This document shows positions 17,463 to 26,057 of a stretch of 59,480 nucleotides of DNA, piece after piece; the stretch's first letter is position 1, and each line of letters opens with the position of its first letter. The notes under the pieces were generated by a model. The model did not search any database. It was not told the origin of the DNA and saw nothing but the letters and a program-made list of their open reading frames with translations. Made by a program: the position numbers and the translations under genes. The stretch spans positions 1-59,480 of the forward strand of contig JANYBM010000056.1 in NCBI GenBank assembly GCA_025361125.1. Reading direction: 5' to 3'. The stretch comes from Holophagaceae bacterium (GTDB lineage Bacteria; Acidobacteriota; Holophagae; Holophagales; Holophagaceae).

Positions 17463-18719
17463 TCAGGCGTGTGTTCCCACTTTAGCCATGGCCTTCACGA
17501 TGGCTTGCTCCAGATCCGCCCATAGATCTTCAGGATTTTCGAGTCCCACGGATAGCCGAAGCAAACCAGGGCCAATGCCGCTGTGCGCTTTGGATTCCGC
17601 ACTCACCACCCGGTGGGTGAGGGCCGCGGGATGCTGGATCAAGGTGTCCACGGAGCCTAATGAAACCGCTGGGGTCATAAGCTCCAAGCTCCCCATGACC
17701 GTGGACGCGAAATCGAAATTCTCGACCTCAAAAGCGATGAGTGACCCTGGACCACGCATTTGGGTACCTACAAGACCCTTGGGATCGCCCCCTTCCAAGC
17801 CGGGGTAGTGGACCTCCTTGATCCCCGGATGGTCTTTCAATTTCTGCGCAATGAATTTCGCGCCTTCCTGGGCCGCCCGAACGCGCAAAGACAACGTGGG
17901 GAGGCCGCGATGCAGCAGGTAGGCGGCCAGAGGGTGCAATACCGAGCCTGTGATGACACGGACCTTCCGTAGTTCGGTGGCCCATTCAACATTGGTCGCC
18001 ACCACACCCGCCAACACATCGCCATGGCCGCCAATGAATTTCGTGGCGCTGTGCAGCACCATGGTGGCGCCAAGCTTCAATGGGTTTTGCAACACCGGGG
18101 TAGCAAAGGTCGAGTCCACCAGAACCGGAACACCACAAGCCTGGACTACCACGGATTCAATATCTAAAAGCGTCAGGGTTGGATTGGCGGGAGTCTCCGC
18201 GATCACCAGCACTGTATCTGAGCGCAGGGCCTCGCGGATGCCATCGGGCTCGGCCCAGGAGACCTCAAGACCCAGCATCCCCGAAGCGATCAGGTGATCC
18301 GATCCGCCGTAAAGAGGCCGCACCGCGACCACGTGGCCACCTCCCATGGATCGCGCGCAGTGCGCGCTCCCGCTCGCTCCGCTCTCGGACACGGGAACCC
18401 TTTGTTTTGCCGCCAGCAAGCAGGCTGTCATGGCCGCCATTCCCGAAGCGAAGGCCACGGATTCATCGGCGCCTTCGAGTTGTGCCAGGGCCTCTTCAAA
18501 ACGCCCTACAGTGGGGTTATACAGGCGCGAATAAACGGGATTGTGCTTGTCCTGGCCGCCCATGGCCATAAGCTCCAGACTCTCGCCACCCCGGGCCAGG
18601 TCATGCAGTGGGTAGGTGCTGGACAGATCCAGGGGGAGCGCGTGGACCCCGAGAATTGCCAGATCTTCTCGGCCCGCATGCACCGCCATGGTTTCAAAGG
18701 AAAGGGCTTGGTGCGGCAT
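17463..18719 (-). CDS. Trans-sulfuration family PLP enzyme (cystathionine synthase/lyase or methionine gamma-lyase-like)
   Basis: A cytosolic Cys/Met-metabolism PLP enzyme of 418 residues. Landmarks are YSRLYNPTVGRFEEALAQLE, FASGMAAMTA, the pyridine-stacking VRPLYGG, DSTFATPVLQNPLKLGA and the Schiff-base Lys in HSATKFIGGHGD. The methionine gamma-lyase Cys is absent (YGG instead of YGC), which favours a cystathionine gamma-synthase/lyase-like role, but specificity stays open. The protein is about 20 residues longer than its family because RVPVSESGASGSAHCARSM is inserted between LLAAKQ and GGHVVAV; the matching DNA is a copy of an intergenic repeat (18349-18401). GGAGG precedes the ATG. It faces an Lrp-type regulator across a phased palindrome array. 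Confidence 0.88.
   Translation of the reverse strand: MPHQALSFETMAVHAGREDLAILGVHALPLDLSSTYPLHDLARGGESLELMAMGGQDKHNPVYSRLYNPTVGRFEEALAQLEGADESVAFASGMAAMTACLLAAKQRVPVSESGASGSAHCARSMGGGHVVAVRPLYGGSDHLIASGMLGLEVSWAEPDGIREALRSDTVLVIAETPANPTLTLLDIESVVVQACGVPVLVDSTFATPVLQNPLKLGATMVLHSATKFIGGHGDVLAGVVATNVEWATELRKVRVITGSVLHPLAAYLLHRGLPTLSLRVRAAQEGAKFIAQKLKDHPGIKEVHYPGLEGGDPKGLVGTQMRGPGSLIAFEVENFDFASTVMGSLELMTPAVSLGSVDTLIQHPAALTHRVVSAESKAHSGIGPGLLRLSVGLENPEDLWADLEQAIVKAMAKVGTHA
18349..18401. repeat. Palindromic repeat inserted in frame in the PLP enzyme gene
   Basis: A 53-base stretch, from GATCGCGCG to GGGAACCCT, contains a CGCGC-GCGCG hairpin and GCTCGCTCCGCTC. It aligns over its whole length, at about three quarters identity, with intergenic DNA at 52731-52782. 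An 18-base core (GCGCGCAGTGCGCGCTCC) recurs exactly, inverted, at 44786-44803. It encodes the extra residues of the PLP enzyme. Confidence 0.8.
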
Positions 18720-18734
18720 GGGAGGCCTCCGGAC

Positions 18735-18775
18735 TTGAATTCAGTTGAATTCAGTTGAATTCAGTGTGGAATTCG
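18735..18775. promoter_or_regulatory. Phased GAATTC palindrome array, likely Lrp-type operator
   Basis: GAATTC occurs at 18737, 18747, 18757 and 18769. The first three sit in exact TTGAATTCAG decamer repeats, so the palindromes recur on one face of the helix. The array fills the 96-base gap between the PLP enzyme gene and the divergent Lrp/AsnC gene, where an autoregulated operator is expected. Confidence 0.65.
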
Positions 18776-18815
18776 TTCAATTTTGTTTCAGCCGAATAGA
18801 TTGCGGAGTTTCCCC

Positions 18816-19280
18816 GTGAAAATCGATCTTGACCGAATAGATTTCAATATATTGATGCTTTTACAGAAGGATGATCGGCGCTCCAACAAAGAGCTGGCTG
18901 CCGCAGTGGGCTTGGCCCCCTCCAGTTGCTTGGCCCGGGTGCAGCGACTTCGGGAAGCAGGCGTGATCAAGGGTTTCCATGCGGAGGTGGACCCGGAATA
19001 CCTGGGTATCGGACTGCAATCCCTTATCGCCGTGCAGCTTCAGAAGCACAGCCGACCCATCGTGAAAGGCTTTTGGAAACACGTTCTTGGTCTGCCTGAA
19101 GTGCTGGCGGTCTATCACGTAACGGGTGAGTATGACTTCCAGATCCATGTGGCTGTGCGAGATGCCCATCACCTGAGAGACCTTGCGCTGGATGCCTTCA
19201 CCACACGGGCTGAAGTCTCGCGCATCGCCACGAGCCTGATTTTCGAATCTATCCGCAAAACAGAGCTGCCAAAACTGTGA
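18816..19280 (+). CDS. Lrp/AsnC family transcriptional regulator
   Basis: The protein has 154 residues. The N-terminal helix-turn-helix covers about 5-50: DRIDFNILMLLQKDDRRSNK, ELAAAVGLAPSSCLARVQRL and REAGVIKGF. The C-terminal RAM/ACT-like effector domain has VLAVYHVTGEYDFQIHVAV. The GTG at 18816 is chosen because GGAG lies seven bases upstream and the family starts there; an in-frame TTG at 18783 would overlap the operator array. It is divergent from a trans-sulfuration PLP enzyme, an arrangement known from the methionine gamma-lyase regulator MdeR of Pseudomonas, so sensing of methionine or a related amino acid is inferred. Confidence 0.9.
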   Translation: MKIDLDRIDFNILMLLQKDDRRSNKELAAAVGLAPSSCLARVQRLREAGVIKGFHAEVDPEYLGIGLQSLIAVQLQKHSRPIVKGFWKHVLGLPEVLAVYHVTGEYDFQIHVAVRDAHHLRDLALDAFTTRAEVSRIATSLIFESIRKTELPKL

Positions 19281-19315
19281 GTGATTTGAAAGGCACAGCG
19301 CGCTACCGCCTGCAC

Positions 19316-20635
19316 TTAGCCCAGCGCCCGTTCCGCGAGACGTCCCAGATCAGCGGTGCCCTGGCTGTTGGCGAGGGATTTCGTCACGGCGATCAGTAGG
19401 GCAGACTGAGCCTGTTCCGGTAACAGGGGCAAGAGGTCCACAACCGCTGCCACGCTGAGAATGTGCTGGCTGTGATTGAATGCGGGATCATTCTGGCTGG
19501 CGGCTTCGGCCAGGATGCTCAACAGAGCAGCCGTGCCCTGCTCTTCCTGCAATTTGCTGGCGAGGTACATGGCCTGGGGCGGCTCCGAATCAAGGATGGC
19601 ATCCAGCAGGCCCATGGCCAGGTCCTCAGGCATTTTCCGGGGTGGTGCAGGCCTGACGCGACGCTCTTCCTCATCGGTGGGAAACAGGTTCACCAAGGCT
19701 GCGGCTTGGACGTACAGACGAGGATCCCCGCCTTCCATCTGCCTCATCGCATGGGTCGCAAGATAGACCAACGTGCAGGTGGTTTTCCCTTCGAGATCAC
19801 GGCGGGCATCCAATTGTTTTTCTGAAGCCGCGAGCACGAGCATGGCCAAGAGGTCGCCGCTGCCGAAACCCTCACGAAGCTTGGCGATGAAGTGATCGAG
19901 CAGTTCCACCAGGCCCAGATCACAAATCTCCCGAGCTCCGGCTGAGTGAGCTTCGGGACTTAATCGCGCCGAGCGTACTTCCACCTGGAAGGCATCATCC
20001 CCCATCCGCTTGCCGGCCCGCTGACTCCAGAATTCGTCGGTGAGTTCCGTGGCGGCCAGCCATGCCACCAGCCCCAATAGGTATTTGCCAGTGGCTTTGG
20101 GAGATTCCAGTGCGAGGAACAACTCTCCAAGCTGATGGGCCATCACTGCTTTGTGGCCGACATTGGCCATATCGTTTTGCACCAGGGAGCCCAAAGCCTG
20201 AAAATCATCCAGCGTTGGCGCTTCGATGCCCAGCATCTCGCCATAGGCGATGGACGGGCGCTTTTTGGCGATGGCAGCGCGCACGTTCTGCCAGGAACCA
20301 CTGCCGCGACCAATGGCTTTCAAGCCACCGGTACCGGGTCGTCTTCCTTCGTGGGCGAAGGCATGAAGCTGGGTGGCAAGGATGCGATGAAAGCTTTTTT
20401 CCGCAAGCAGTGGGCGCAGCTTGAACGCAGCCCGCAGTCCCATCAAACCATGGGGTACGCCCGGTGAATACGCTTCCCAATCAATCAGCGGAATGAGGGC
20501 CTTCACCGCCTCCCGCACCGCATCACGGATTCCATCCGGATCCTGTATACGCGCAGCAAAGATTCTGAAGAAGCCATCATCGGGCTGCTCCAACTGGGCT
20601 TTCCAGCCATCCATCATCCCGTTCGGCAGACTCAT
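19316..20635 (-). CDS. Hypothetical protein, coupled to the upstream unknown gene
   Basis: The protein has 439 residues and I do not recognise a family. It appears all-alpha and soluble with no signal peptide. The first third has scattered His residues (SPGVPHGLMGL, FHRILATQLHAFAHEGRR) and the middle has MAHQLGELFLALESPKATGK, a pattern of the kind found in helical metal or cofactor proteins, though nothing proves binding. A Pro-rich segment lies near residue 335. The ATG at 20633-20635 overlaps the TGA of the upstream gene (ATGA), which supports this start over a much longer frame reaching 20890. It is probably made together with the 204-residue protein and may be its partner. Confidence 0.6.
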   Translation of the reverse strand: MSLPNGMMDGWKAQLEQPDDGFFRIFAARIQDPDGIRDAVREAVKALIPLIDWEAYSPGVPHGLMGLRAAFKLRPLLAEKSFHRILATQLHAFAHEGRRPGTGGLKAIGRGSGSWQNVRAAIAKKRPSIAYGEMLGIEAPTLDDFQALGSLVQNDMANVGHKAVMAHQLGELFLALESPKATGKYLLGLVAWLAATELTDEFWSQRAGKRMGDDAFQVEVRSARLSPEAHSAGAREICDLGLVELLDHFIAKLREGFGSGDLLAMLVLAASEKQLDARRDLEGKTTCTLVYLATHAMRQMEGGDPRLYVQAAALVNLFPTDEEERRVRPAPPRKMPEDLAMGLLDAILDSEPPQAMYLASKLQEEQGTAALLSILAEAASQNDPAFNHSQHILSVAAVVDLLPLLPEQAQSALLIAVTKSLANSQGTADLGRLAERALG

Positions 20636-21246
20636 ATTGGTATGCCAGAGGTTTCGGCGATTCGAAGCTCCCAATGATGTTGGAAGGCCCGTGTCCACAC
20701 CACTGATTCGCGTTTGACTTGGGCCTCCAGGAGCCGTGCTTCCAACTCCTTGCGAAGGGTTTCGGTCTCCTGGCCCAGCATGGCTTCGGCAAGCTTCAGC
20801 AAGGCTCTTCGGGCCGATCTTTCGGCATCGAAGTGATCCAGGAAACCCGGTGCGTCCGGCGCTGGGGTCGAAGCTTTGAGCCGCTGCCAATTCTCGAAGG
20901 CGATGCGCGCTTTGGGGTCCGAGCGCAACGGTTCCGAGACCCCGGACCAGGCACCCAGATCAGCCGTGGGTGATTCGCCCCGATGCAGGGCTTCCCTCAA
21001 CAGCAAGCCCCTGGCTACGTCCTTGGCGATGTGCTCCACCTTCACGAAGGATCTTGGTCGCGGTCGCTTGGCGCGCCGTTGAAAATAGGCACCCATGGCG
21101 TTGATGATGATTTCCGTGGGTATTCCTTCACCTTCCCAAAGCTGTAACTGGCGGAAGTCCTCGCTGCTCAAAAAGGCGCTGCGTCCATGCAGATGAAAGG
21201 CCCACTCCGCCTCCATCCAATCCCATTCTTCGCGGGAGTAGGTCAT
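20632..21246 (-). CDS. Hypothetical helical protein
   Basis: The protein has 204 residues, with no signal peptide or membrane segment. The N-terminal 60 residues are rich in Trp, Glu and aromatic residues (YSREEWDWMEAEWAFHLHG) and include LWEGEGIPTEIIINAMGAYF, a helix pair of a type I have seen in unannotated bacterial proteins. A basic segment (RRAKRPRPRS) follows, and the C-terminal half is predicted coiled or helical (LLKLAEAMLGQETETLRKEL). It is the first gene of a two-gene unit on the minus strand, just downstream of tRNA-Thr on the same strand. No function is proposed. Confidence 0.6.
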   Translation of the reverse strand: MTYSREEWDWMEAEWAFHLHGRSAFLSSEDFRQLQLWEGEGIPTEIIINAMGAYFQRRAKRPRPRSFVKVEHIAKDVARGLLLREALHRGESPTADLGAWSGVSEPLRSDPKARIAFENWQRLKASTPAPDAPGFLDHFDAERSARRALLKLAEAMLGQETETLRKELEARLLEAQVKRESVVWTRAFQHHWELRIAETSGIPI

Positions 21247-21298
21247 CAGGACCTCGGCTTCAACGTGCCCTCACTGTCGAACTGATCATTGCATTCAT

Positions 21299-21373
21299 TG
21301 GAGCCGGCGAAGGGAGTCGAACCCCCGACCTGCTGATTACGAATCAGCTGCTCTACCACTGAGCTACACCGGC
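21299..21373 (-). tRNA. tRNA-Thr(CGU)
   Basis: On the minus strand the acceptor stem GCCGGTG pairs with CGCCGGC. The D-arm has GCTCAGTGGTAGAGC. The anticodon arm is GCTGA-TTCGTAA-TCAGC, giving anticodon CGU, which reads ACG (Thr). The T-arm has GGGGGTTCGACTCCC with TTCGA. Discriminator U and an encoded CCA follow (21299-21302). The gene is complete, 75 bases. Confidence 0.97.
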
Positions 21374-21408
21374 CGAATGGGTAAGTGTGCCTTGAAAGGG
21401 GCGCGGGA

Positions 21409-23526
21409 TCAAGGGTTGAGGCTGATCTTCATCCCCAAGGACTTGACGGTGAAGGCCCATTCGTCGGCGGCCTCGTCAATTAATTTGGTGGTGGGTTTCC
21501 CTGCGCCATGACCGGCGTTGGTCTCGATTCGGATGAGCGCGGGGGCGGGCCCAACCTGATCCGATTGGAGCTGGGCTGCAAACTTGAAGCTGTGGGCGGG
21601 CACCACACGATCATCGTGATCGCCCGTGAAGACCAGTGTGGGCGGGTATTTCACGCCGGGCTTGAGATTCTGAAGTGGGCTGTACTTGATGAGCGTATCG
21701 AAATCAGCCTTGGTTTCACTGCTGCCGTAATCGCTCTTCCAGGCCCAGCCGATGGTGAATTTGTGGAAGCGCAGCATGTCCATGACACCCACATGGGGCA
21801 GACATGCTCCAAAAAGGTCAGGTCGTTGGGTCATGCAGGCACCCACCAGAAGTCCGCCATTGCTGCCTCCCCGGATGGCGAGCTTAGGCGTGGACGTGTA
21901 CTTGTTCTTGATGAGCCATTCGGCCGCGGAGATAAAATCGTCGAACACGTTCTGTTTATGCTTCAAACGCCCTGCATCGTGCCATCCGGAACCGTACTCT
22001 CCGCCACCACGTAGGTTAGCCAGTGCGTAGACACCTCCCATTTCAAGCCAGGTGAGCGTTTGGACACCGAAGCTGGGCGTCAGCGAGATGTCGAAACCGC
22101 CATACCCATAGAGCAGCGTGGGATTTTGTGCATCCAGTTTCAGGCCCTTCTTATGGACCAGGAACATGGGGATCTTTGTCCCATCTTTGGACGTGAAAAA
22201 CACTTGCTTGGTCTCAAAGTCCGTAGGTTTGAAATCCACCTTCGGGCGCTTGAAGACCGATGCTTTTCCGGTGGTGAAATCAAACCGATAAACCGTGCTG
22301 GGATACGTGAATGACGTGAAGGCATAGAAGCCCTCTTGGTCCTGGCGACGCCCGCTGAGGCCCCCAACGGTGCCCAGGGTCGGCAACTGGATGTCACGCT
22401 GCTTCTTGCCGTCCAGATTGAAGATCTCCACCTTTTCGTTGGCGTCGTGCATCCAGACCACCACCAGGCGGTTGTCGATGAGATCCACGGCCTGGAGCAC
22501 GTCCTCCCCTTGGGCGATCAGAGTCTTCCAGTCCTTGCTCTCAGGCTTGTCCCGACGGATGGCTACCAGCTTATGTTTTGGCGCGTCCTTGTCGGTGCTG
22601 ATATAGAACAAGTCTTCGTCATTGCCGATGACGCTGTAGTCCGCGTCAAAATGATCAAGAAAAGGTTCGATGGTGGCGCCGGGCTTGCCGAGATCTTTCA
22701 GGAAAATCCGGTTCTTGTTTTCAGTGCCTTCACTCTGGTGGATCAGCAGCCACCTTCCATCTTCGGTAACTTGGGCGCCCAGACCCCAATCCGGGTGGTC
22801 GAGGCGTTCATAGATCAGGGCGTCCTGGGCCTGCTGGGTCCCTATTTTATGAAAATAGACTTTCTGATTCTTGTTCACACCCTTCATGGCGTCGCCGGTT
22901 GCTGGGGCGGCGTAAGCACTGTAGTAGAAGCCCGAGCCATCTTTCATCCAGGCAGCACCGCTGAACTTGGACCATTTGATTTCATCCTCAAGATCTTTGC
23001 CCGTGGCCACATCCCGCACTTTCCAGGTGACCCAGTCGCTACCACCCACGGAAATGCCATAAGCCAGCAACTTGCCATCCTCACTGGTGGAGATGCTATT
23101 GAGGGCGATGGTGCCGTCTTTACTCAGAGTGTTGGGGTCCAGCAAGATGCGGCCGGCATCCTTCAAGTCTTCGGTCACGAAGAGCACAGCCTGGTTCTGC
23201 AAGCCATCATTGCGGTTGTAGAAGTAATGACCCCCACGCTTGAAGGGAACGCCAAAGCGCTCATAGTTCCAAAGCTTGGTGAGCCGGGTCTTAATGGCCT
23301 CCCGCTCAGGAATGGCGTCCAAATAAGCGCGGGTCACTTTATTTTGGGCTTGCACCCAGGCCTTGGTGTCGGGCGCGTTGTCGTCCTCCAACCAGCGATA
23401 GGGATCCGCCACCTGGGTGCCAAAGTAGTCTTCCACTACCGCATCCCGCCGAGTATCCGGGTATTTCAGCGGAATCTGGGCCATCAGTGCGGTGGCGGCA
23501 AGCAGGGTCATCAGGGGAATCCTCAT
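21409..23526 (-). CDS. Prolyl oligopeptidase family serine peptidase (S9A), secreted
   Basis: The protein has 705 residues, the usual size for prolyl oligopeptidase. Residues 1-16 (MRIPLMTLLAATALMA) form a signal peptide. YPDTRRDAVVEDYFGTQVAD and PYRWLED are the family N-terminus. A seven-bladed propeller occupies the middle, and the C-terminal alpha/beta hydrolase domain has LRGGGEYG, the nucleophile Ser near 554 in RGGSNGG, the Asp near 637 in GDHDDRV and the His near 671 in NAGHGAGK. It cleaves short peptides after Pro, probably in the periplasm. The ATG at 23526 has TGGAG upstream; an open extension to 23565 lacks homology. Confidence 0.95.
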   Translation of the reverse strand: MRIPLMTLLAATALMAQIPLKYPDTRRDAVVEDYFGTQVADPYRWLEDDNAPDTKAWVQAQNKVTRAYLDAIPEREAIKTRLTKLWNYERFGVPFKRGGHYFYNRNDGLQNQAVLFVTEDLKDAGRILLDPNTLSKDGTIALNSISTSEDGKLLAYGISVGGSDWVTWKVRDVATGKDLEDEIKWSKFSGAAWMKDGSGFYYSAYAAPATGDAMKGVNKNQKVYFHKIGTQQAQDALIYERLDHPDWGLGAQVTEDGRWLLIHQSEGTENKNRIFLKDLGKPGATIEPFLDHFDADYSVIGNDEDLFYISTDKDAPKHKLVAIRRDKPESKDWKTLIAQGEDVLQAVDLIDNRLVVVWMHDANEKVEIFNLDGKKQRDIQLPTLGTVGGLSGRRQDQEGFYAFTSFTYPSTVYRFDFTTGKASVFKRPKVDFKPTDFETKQVFFTSKDGTKIPMFLVHKKGLKLDAQNPTLLYGYGGFDISLTPSFGVQTLTWLEMGGVYALANLRGGGEYGSGWHDAGRLKHKQNVFDDFISAAEWLIKNKYTSTPKLAIRGGSNGGLLVGACMTQRPDLFGACLPHVGVMDMLRFHKFTIGWAWKSDYGSSETKADFDTLIKYSPLQNLKPGVKYPPTLVFTGDHDDRVVPAHSFKFAAQLQSDQVGPAPALIRIETNAGHGAGKPTTKLIDEAADEWAFTVKSLGMKISLNP

Positions 23527-23633
23527 GGTGATCTCCAGAATCTCAACGACCTTAAAGCATCGCATGATGATGGTATTTGGGGTGACCTAATTGGGAGTCA
23601 GTGGTAGGCTCCCCAAAACAATTGGAGGCAAGG

Positions 23634-24962
23634 TTGGCCGCATCCAGCAAGAAAGTCTTCGTTCTAGACACCAACGTTTTATTGCACGACCCCACTGCCA
23701 TTTTCCATTTCCAGGAACACGATGTGGTGATTCCCATCGTGGTGATCGAGGAAATAGATCATTTCAAGAAGGACCAGACCGAGATCGGACGCAATGCGCG
23801 CACGGTTTCGCGCCAACTGGACCACCTGCGCGAAAAGGGCAGCTTGAGCCTGGGCGTGAAGATGGATGGCGGCGGCACCGTGAAGGTAGACGTGGCTATG
23901 CATCCGCTGGACTTGGGCATTCCCAGCCTCGACAAACATCACGCGGACAATCACATTCTGGCTTGCGCCCAGGCCCTGTTGAAGTCCCGTAAAGAAAAAG
24001 TCGTCCTGGTCACCAAGGACTCGAATTTGCGCATCAAGGCCGATGCGGCAGGTCTGCTGGCGGAGGACTACACCACCGACATGGTGGAGATGGAAGAACT
24101 TTACAGCGGTACTTCCACGATGGATGTGGATGGTGCGCAGATTGATCAACTCTTCGACAAGGGCATGGCCCCACCTGCCGACCATCGTCTCAATCCGAAT
24201 CAATTTGTCACCCTGCAGGACAAGGCCAATCCCAGCCATACGGCCCTGGGCCGCTTTTACCAGACCGATGGGCTCATCCACCCCATCAAGCGCCTGGAGC
24301 AGGCTCCATGGGGCATCAAGCCCCGCAACCGCGAACAGCAGTTCGCCCTGGAACTGCTCCTGGATGATTCCGTCCAGGTGGTCACCCTGCTGGGCAAGGC
24401 AGGCACAGGAAAAACGCTTTTGGCCATCGCCGCGGGCTTGGTGCAGGTCGTGGATGATGAGCGCTACCACAAGCTGCTGGTGAGCCGCCCGGTCATGCCC
24501 ATGGGCCGGGACCTGGGTTATCTGCCGGGCGATGTGGACGAAAAATTGCGGCCCTACATGCAGCCCATCTACGACAACCTGGACTTCATCGTCGCCGCCA
24601 ACATGGATATGCGGCGTCGTTCCACGCTCACGGCCGGACAGCTCGAAGAAGGCGGCTACCTCAGCATCGAACCGCTCACCTACATCCGGGGCCGCTCCAT
24701 TCCCCAGCAGTACATGATCGTTGACGAAGCCCAGAACCTCACGCCGCACGAAGTGAAGACCATTCTCACCCGCGCTGGGGAAGGCACTAAGGTGGTCTTC
24801 ACCGGAGACCCGCAGCAGATCGACAATCCCTATGTGGACGCCAGCACCAACGGCCTCAGCTTTCTGGCGGAACATTTCAAGCGCCAGGACGTCAGCGGCC
24901 ACGTGACCCTGACCAAAGGCGAGCGCAGCAAATTGGCGGAGCTTGCCAGCAATCTGCTGTGA
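23634..24962 (+). CDS. PIN domain-PhoH family ATPase
   Basis: The protein has 442 residues with an N-terminal PIN RNase domain (residues 6-150: VFVLDTNVLLHDP, VIEEIDHFKK, HHADNHILACAQ, LVTKDSNLRIKA, keeping the acidic metal residues) and a C-terminal PhoH ATPase domain (VVTLLGKAGTGKTLLAIAAG Walker A, YMIVDEAQNLTPHE Walker B, VVFTGDPQQID). The same fusion occurs in PhoH2 proteins, known as RNA unwinding and cleaving enzymes and sometimes encoded with a small antitoxin. No antitoxin-size gene precedes it here. The start is a TTG at 23634 with GGAGG five bases upstream; a GTG at 23601 is possible but has no SD. It is divergent from the prolyl oligopeptidase gene. Confidence 0.92.
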   Translation: MAASSKKVFVLDTNVLLHDPTAIFHFQEHDVVIPIVVIEEIDHFKKDQTEIGRNARTVSRQLDHLREKGSLSLGVKMDGGGTVKVDVAMHPLDLGIPSLDKHHADNHILACAQALLKSRKEKVVLVTKDSNLRIKADAAGLLAEDYTTDMVEMEELYSGTSTMDVDGAQIDQLFDKGMAPPADHRLNPNQFVTLQDKANPSHTALGRFYQTDGLIHPIKRLEQAPWGIKPRNREQQFALELLLDDSVQVVTLLGKAGTGKTLLAIAAGLVQVVDDERYHKLLVSRPVMPMGRDLGYLPGDVDEKLRPYMQPIYDNLDFIVAANMDMRRRSTLTAGQLEEGGYLSIEPLTYIRGRSIPQQYMIVDEAQNLTPHEVKTILTRAGEGTKVVFTGDPQQIDNPYVDASTNGLSFLAEHFKRQDVSGHVTLTKGERSKLAELASNLL

Positions 24963-24991
24963 TGAATTGAACTCTAAGCTAGGAGTGAGCC

Positions 24992-25480
24992 ATGGCGGAT
25001 TCGAGTTGGGACAATAACGGTCAGCCCATGCAACGCAAACAAGGCATGTCCATTTGGGCTAAAGTTGCGCTTGGTTGCGGCGTCGTGTTCCTGTTGGGCA
25101 TGGGTGGCTGCGTGGTATTGGGGGCCACCTGCACGAGGGCCATCGGCAAGGCCATGGATGGCCGGGAGTGGGGACAGTTGCAAGCCGCTGTGCAGCAGTT
25201 GCAGACCGAGGAAGGTTGCAAGGCTTTGTACCAATCGAATCCTGATCTCAAGCAGGCCTATCCCACTGAAGAGAACTTCCTGCAGCAAGCAAAGATCTGG
25301 CGCCCGAAACTCGAACCCCTGCCCCCCCAGATGCCAAGCGTGTTCACCGGGAAAATCAGCTATAACGTCCAAGTGAACGGTGGCTTCCGCAAAGTTGAAT
25401 TGGGCTACACCAATGGCATCGGGGGGAAGGTCACCAGTCGCTGGGAGAATGGGCGCCTTCAGATGATTTCGGTGGACTGA
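24992..25480 (+). CDS. Membrane-anchored hypothetical protein, tandem paralog 1
   Basis: The protein has 162 residues. It starts with a short polar stretch (SSWDNNGQPM), then one transmembrane segment at about 18-42 (VALGCGVVFLLGMGGCVVLG), then a domain with LQAAVQQLQTEEGCKALYQS, NPDLKQAYPTEENFLQQAK and WRPKLEPLP. The same plan and many identical positions recur in the next gene, so this is a local duplication. No named family is recognised. AGGAG precedes the ATG. Its TGA shares one base with the ATG of the second gene, which implies coupled synthesis and perhaps hetero-oligomers. Confidence 0.65.
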   Translation: MADSSWDNNGQPMQRKQGMSIWAKVALGCGVVFLLGMGGCVVLGATCTRAIGKAMDGREWGQLQAAVQQLQTEEGCKALYQSNPDLKQAYPTEENFLQQAKIWRPKLEPLPPQMPSVFTGKISYNVQVNGGFRKVELGYTNGIGGKVTSRWENGRLQMISVD

Positions 25481-26025
25481 TGGCCGAATCCAGTTGGGAC
25501 AACAACCGAACAAGCAGACCAGCCAAAAACGGAATGCCGACCTGGATGAAAGTCAGCTTGGGTTGCGGAATCGCGGCGCTTATCCTGCTCTGTACATGCG
25601 TTGGCGGATCGTTCTATCTTCAGCACAAAATCAAACAAGATCCGAAAGGCTTCGAGAACCGGATCAAGGGCATGGTGCAAAAAAAGATTGAGGGCGATTG
25701 GAATTTCTTGCGTAGGGCCATAGAACAAATCAACACCGACGAAGGCGCCAAAGCTCTTTACGCCGCCAATCCGAAACTTAGCCAGCAGTATCCTTCAGAG
25801 GCGCAATTTTTGGAGGCGGTCAAAGGTTGGCGGCCAGAGCTGCAACCCGTTCCAGAGGCCATGCCCGATCTCGACAGCCACGATCTGCAATACACCCAAG
25901 GGCTCGGAGGAGGATGGTTGAGTTACCGCTTCCCTAACGGCAAACACGTGCGCCTGGCTTGGGATAGCAAAAAATCCACCGGTGATCCGAATAGCCACCA
26001 GCTTATTGAATTCACAGTGCGCTAG
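25480..26025 (+). CDS. Membrane-anchored hypothetical protein, tandem paralog 2
   Basis: The protein has 181 residues and is a diverged copy of the preceding protein: ESSWDNN at the start, [20 protein letters not shown] as the single membrane segment, then [20 protein letters not shown] and [20 protein letters not shown] match the paralog. It carries an extra charged stretch after the membrane helix ([19 protein letters not shown]). The bulk should lie in the periplasm as a small globular domain. It starts inside the last codon of paralog 1. tyrS follows after 32 bases, probably on the same transcript. Function unknown. Confidence 0.65.
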   Translation: MAESSWDNNRTSRPAKNGMPTWMKVSLGCGIAALILLCTCVGGSFYLQHKIKQDPKGFENRIKGMVQKKIEGDWNFLRRAIEQINTDEGAKALYAANPKLSQQYPSEAQFLEAVKGWRPELQPVPEAMPDLDSHDLQYTQGLGGGWLSYRFPNGKHVRLAWDSKKSTGDPNSHQLIEFTVR

Positions 26026-26057
26026 CTGATCGCTGGGTTTTACGCGAAGATTCAAGC

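Noticed and set aside
22336-23607. 423-residue antisense frame across the prolyl oligopeptidase gene
   Set aside because: No recognisable motif and fully covered by a conserved gene on the other strand.
23679-24902. 407-residue antisense frame across the PIN-PhoH gene
   Set aside because: A shadow of the conserved gene; His/Gln-rich and without domain features.
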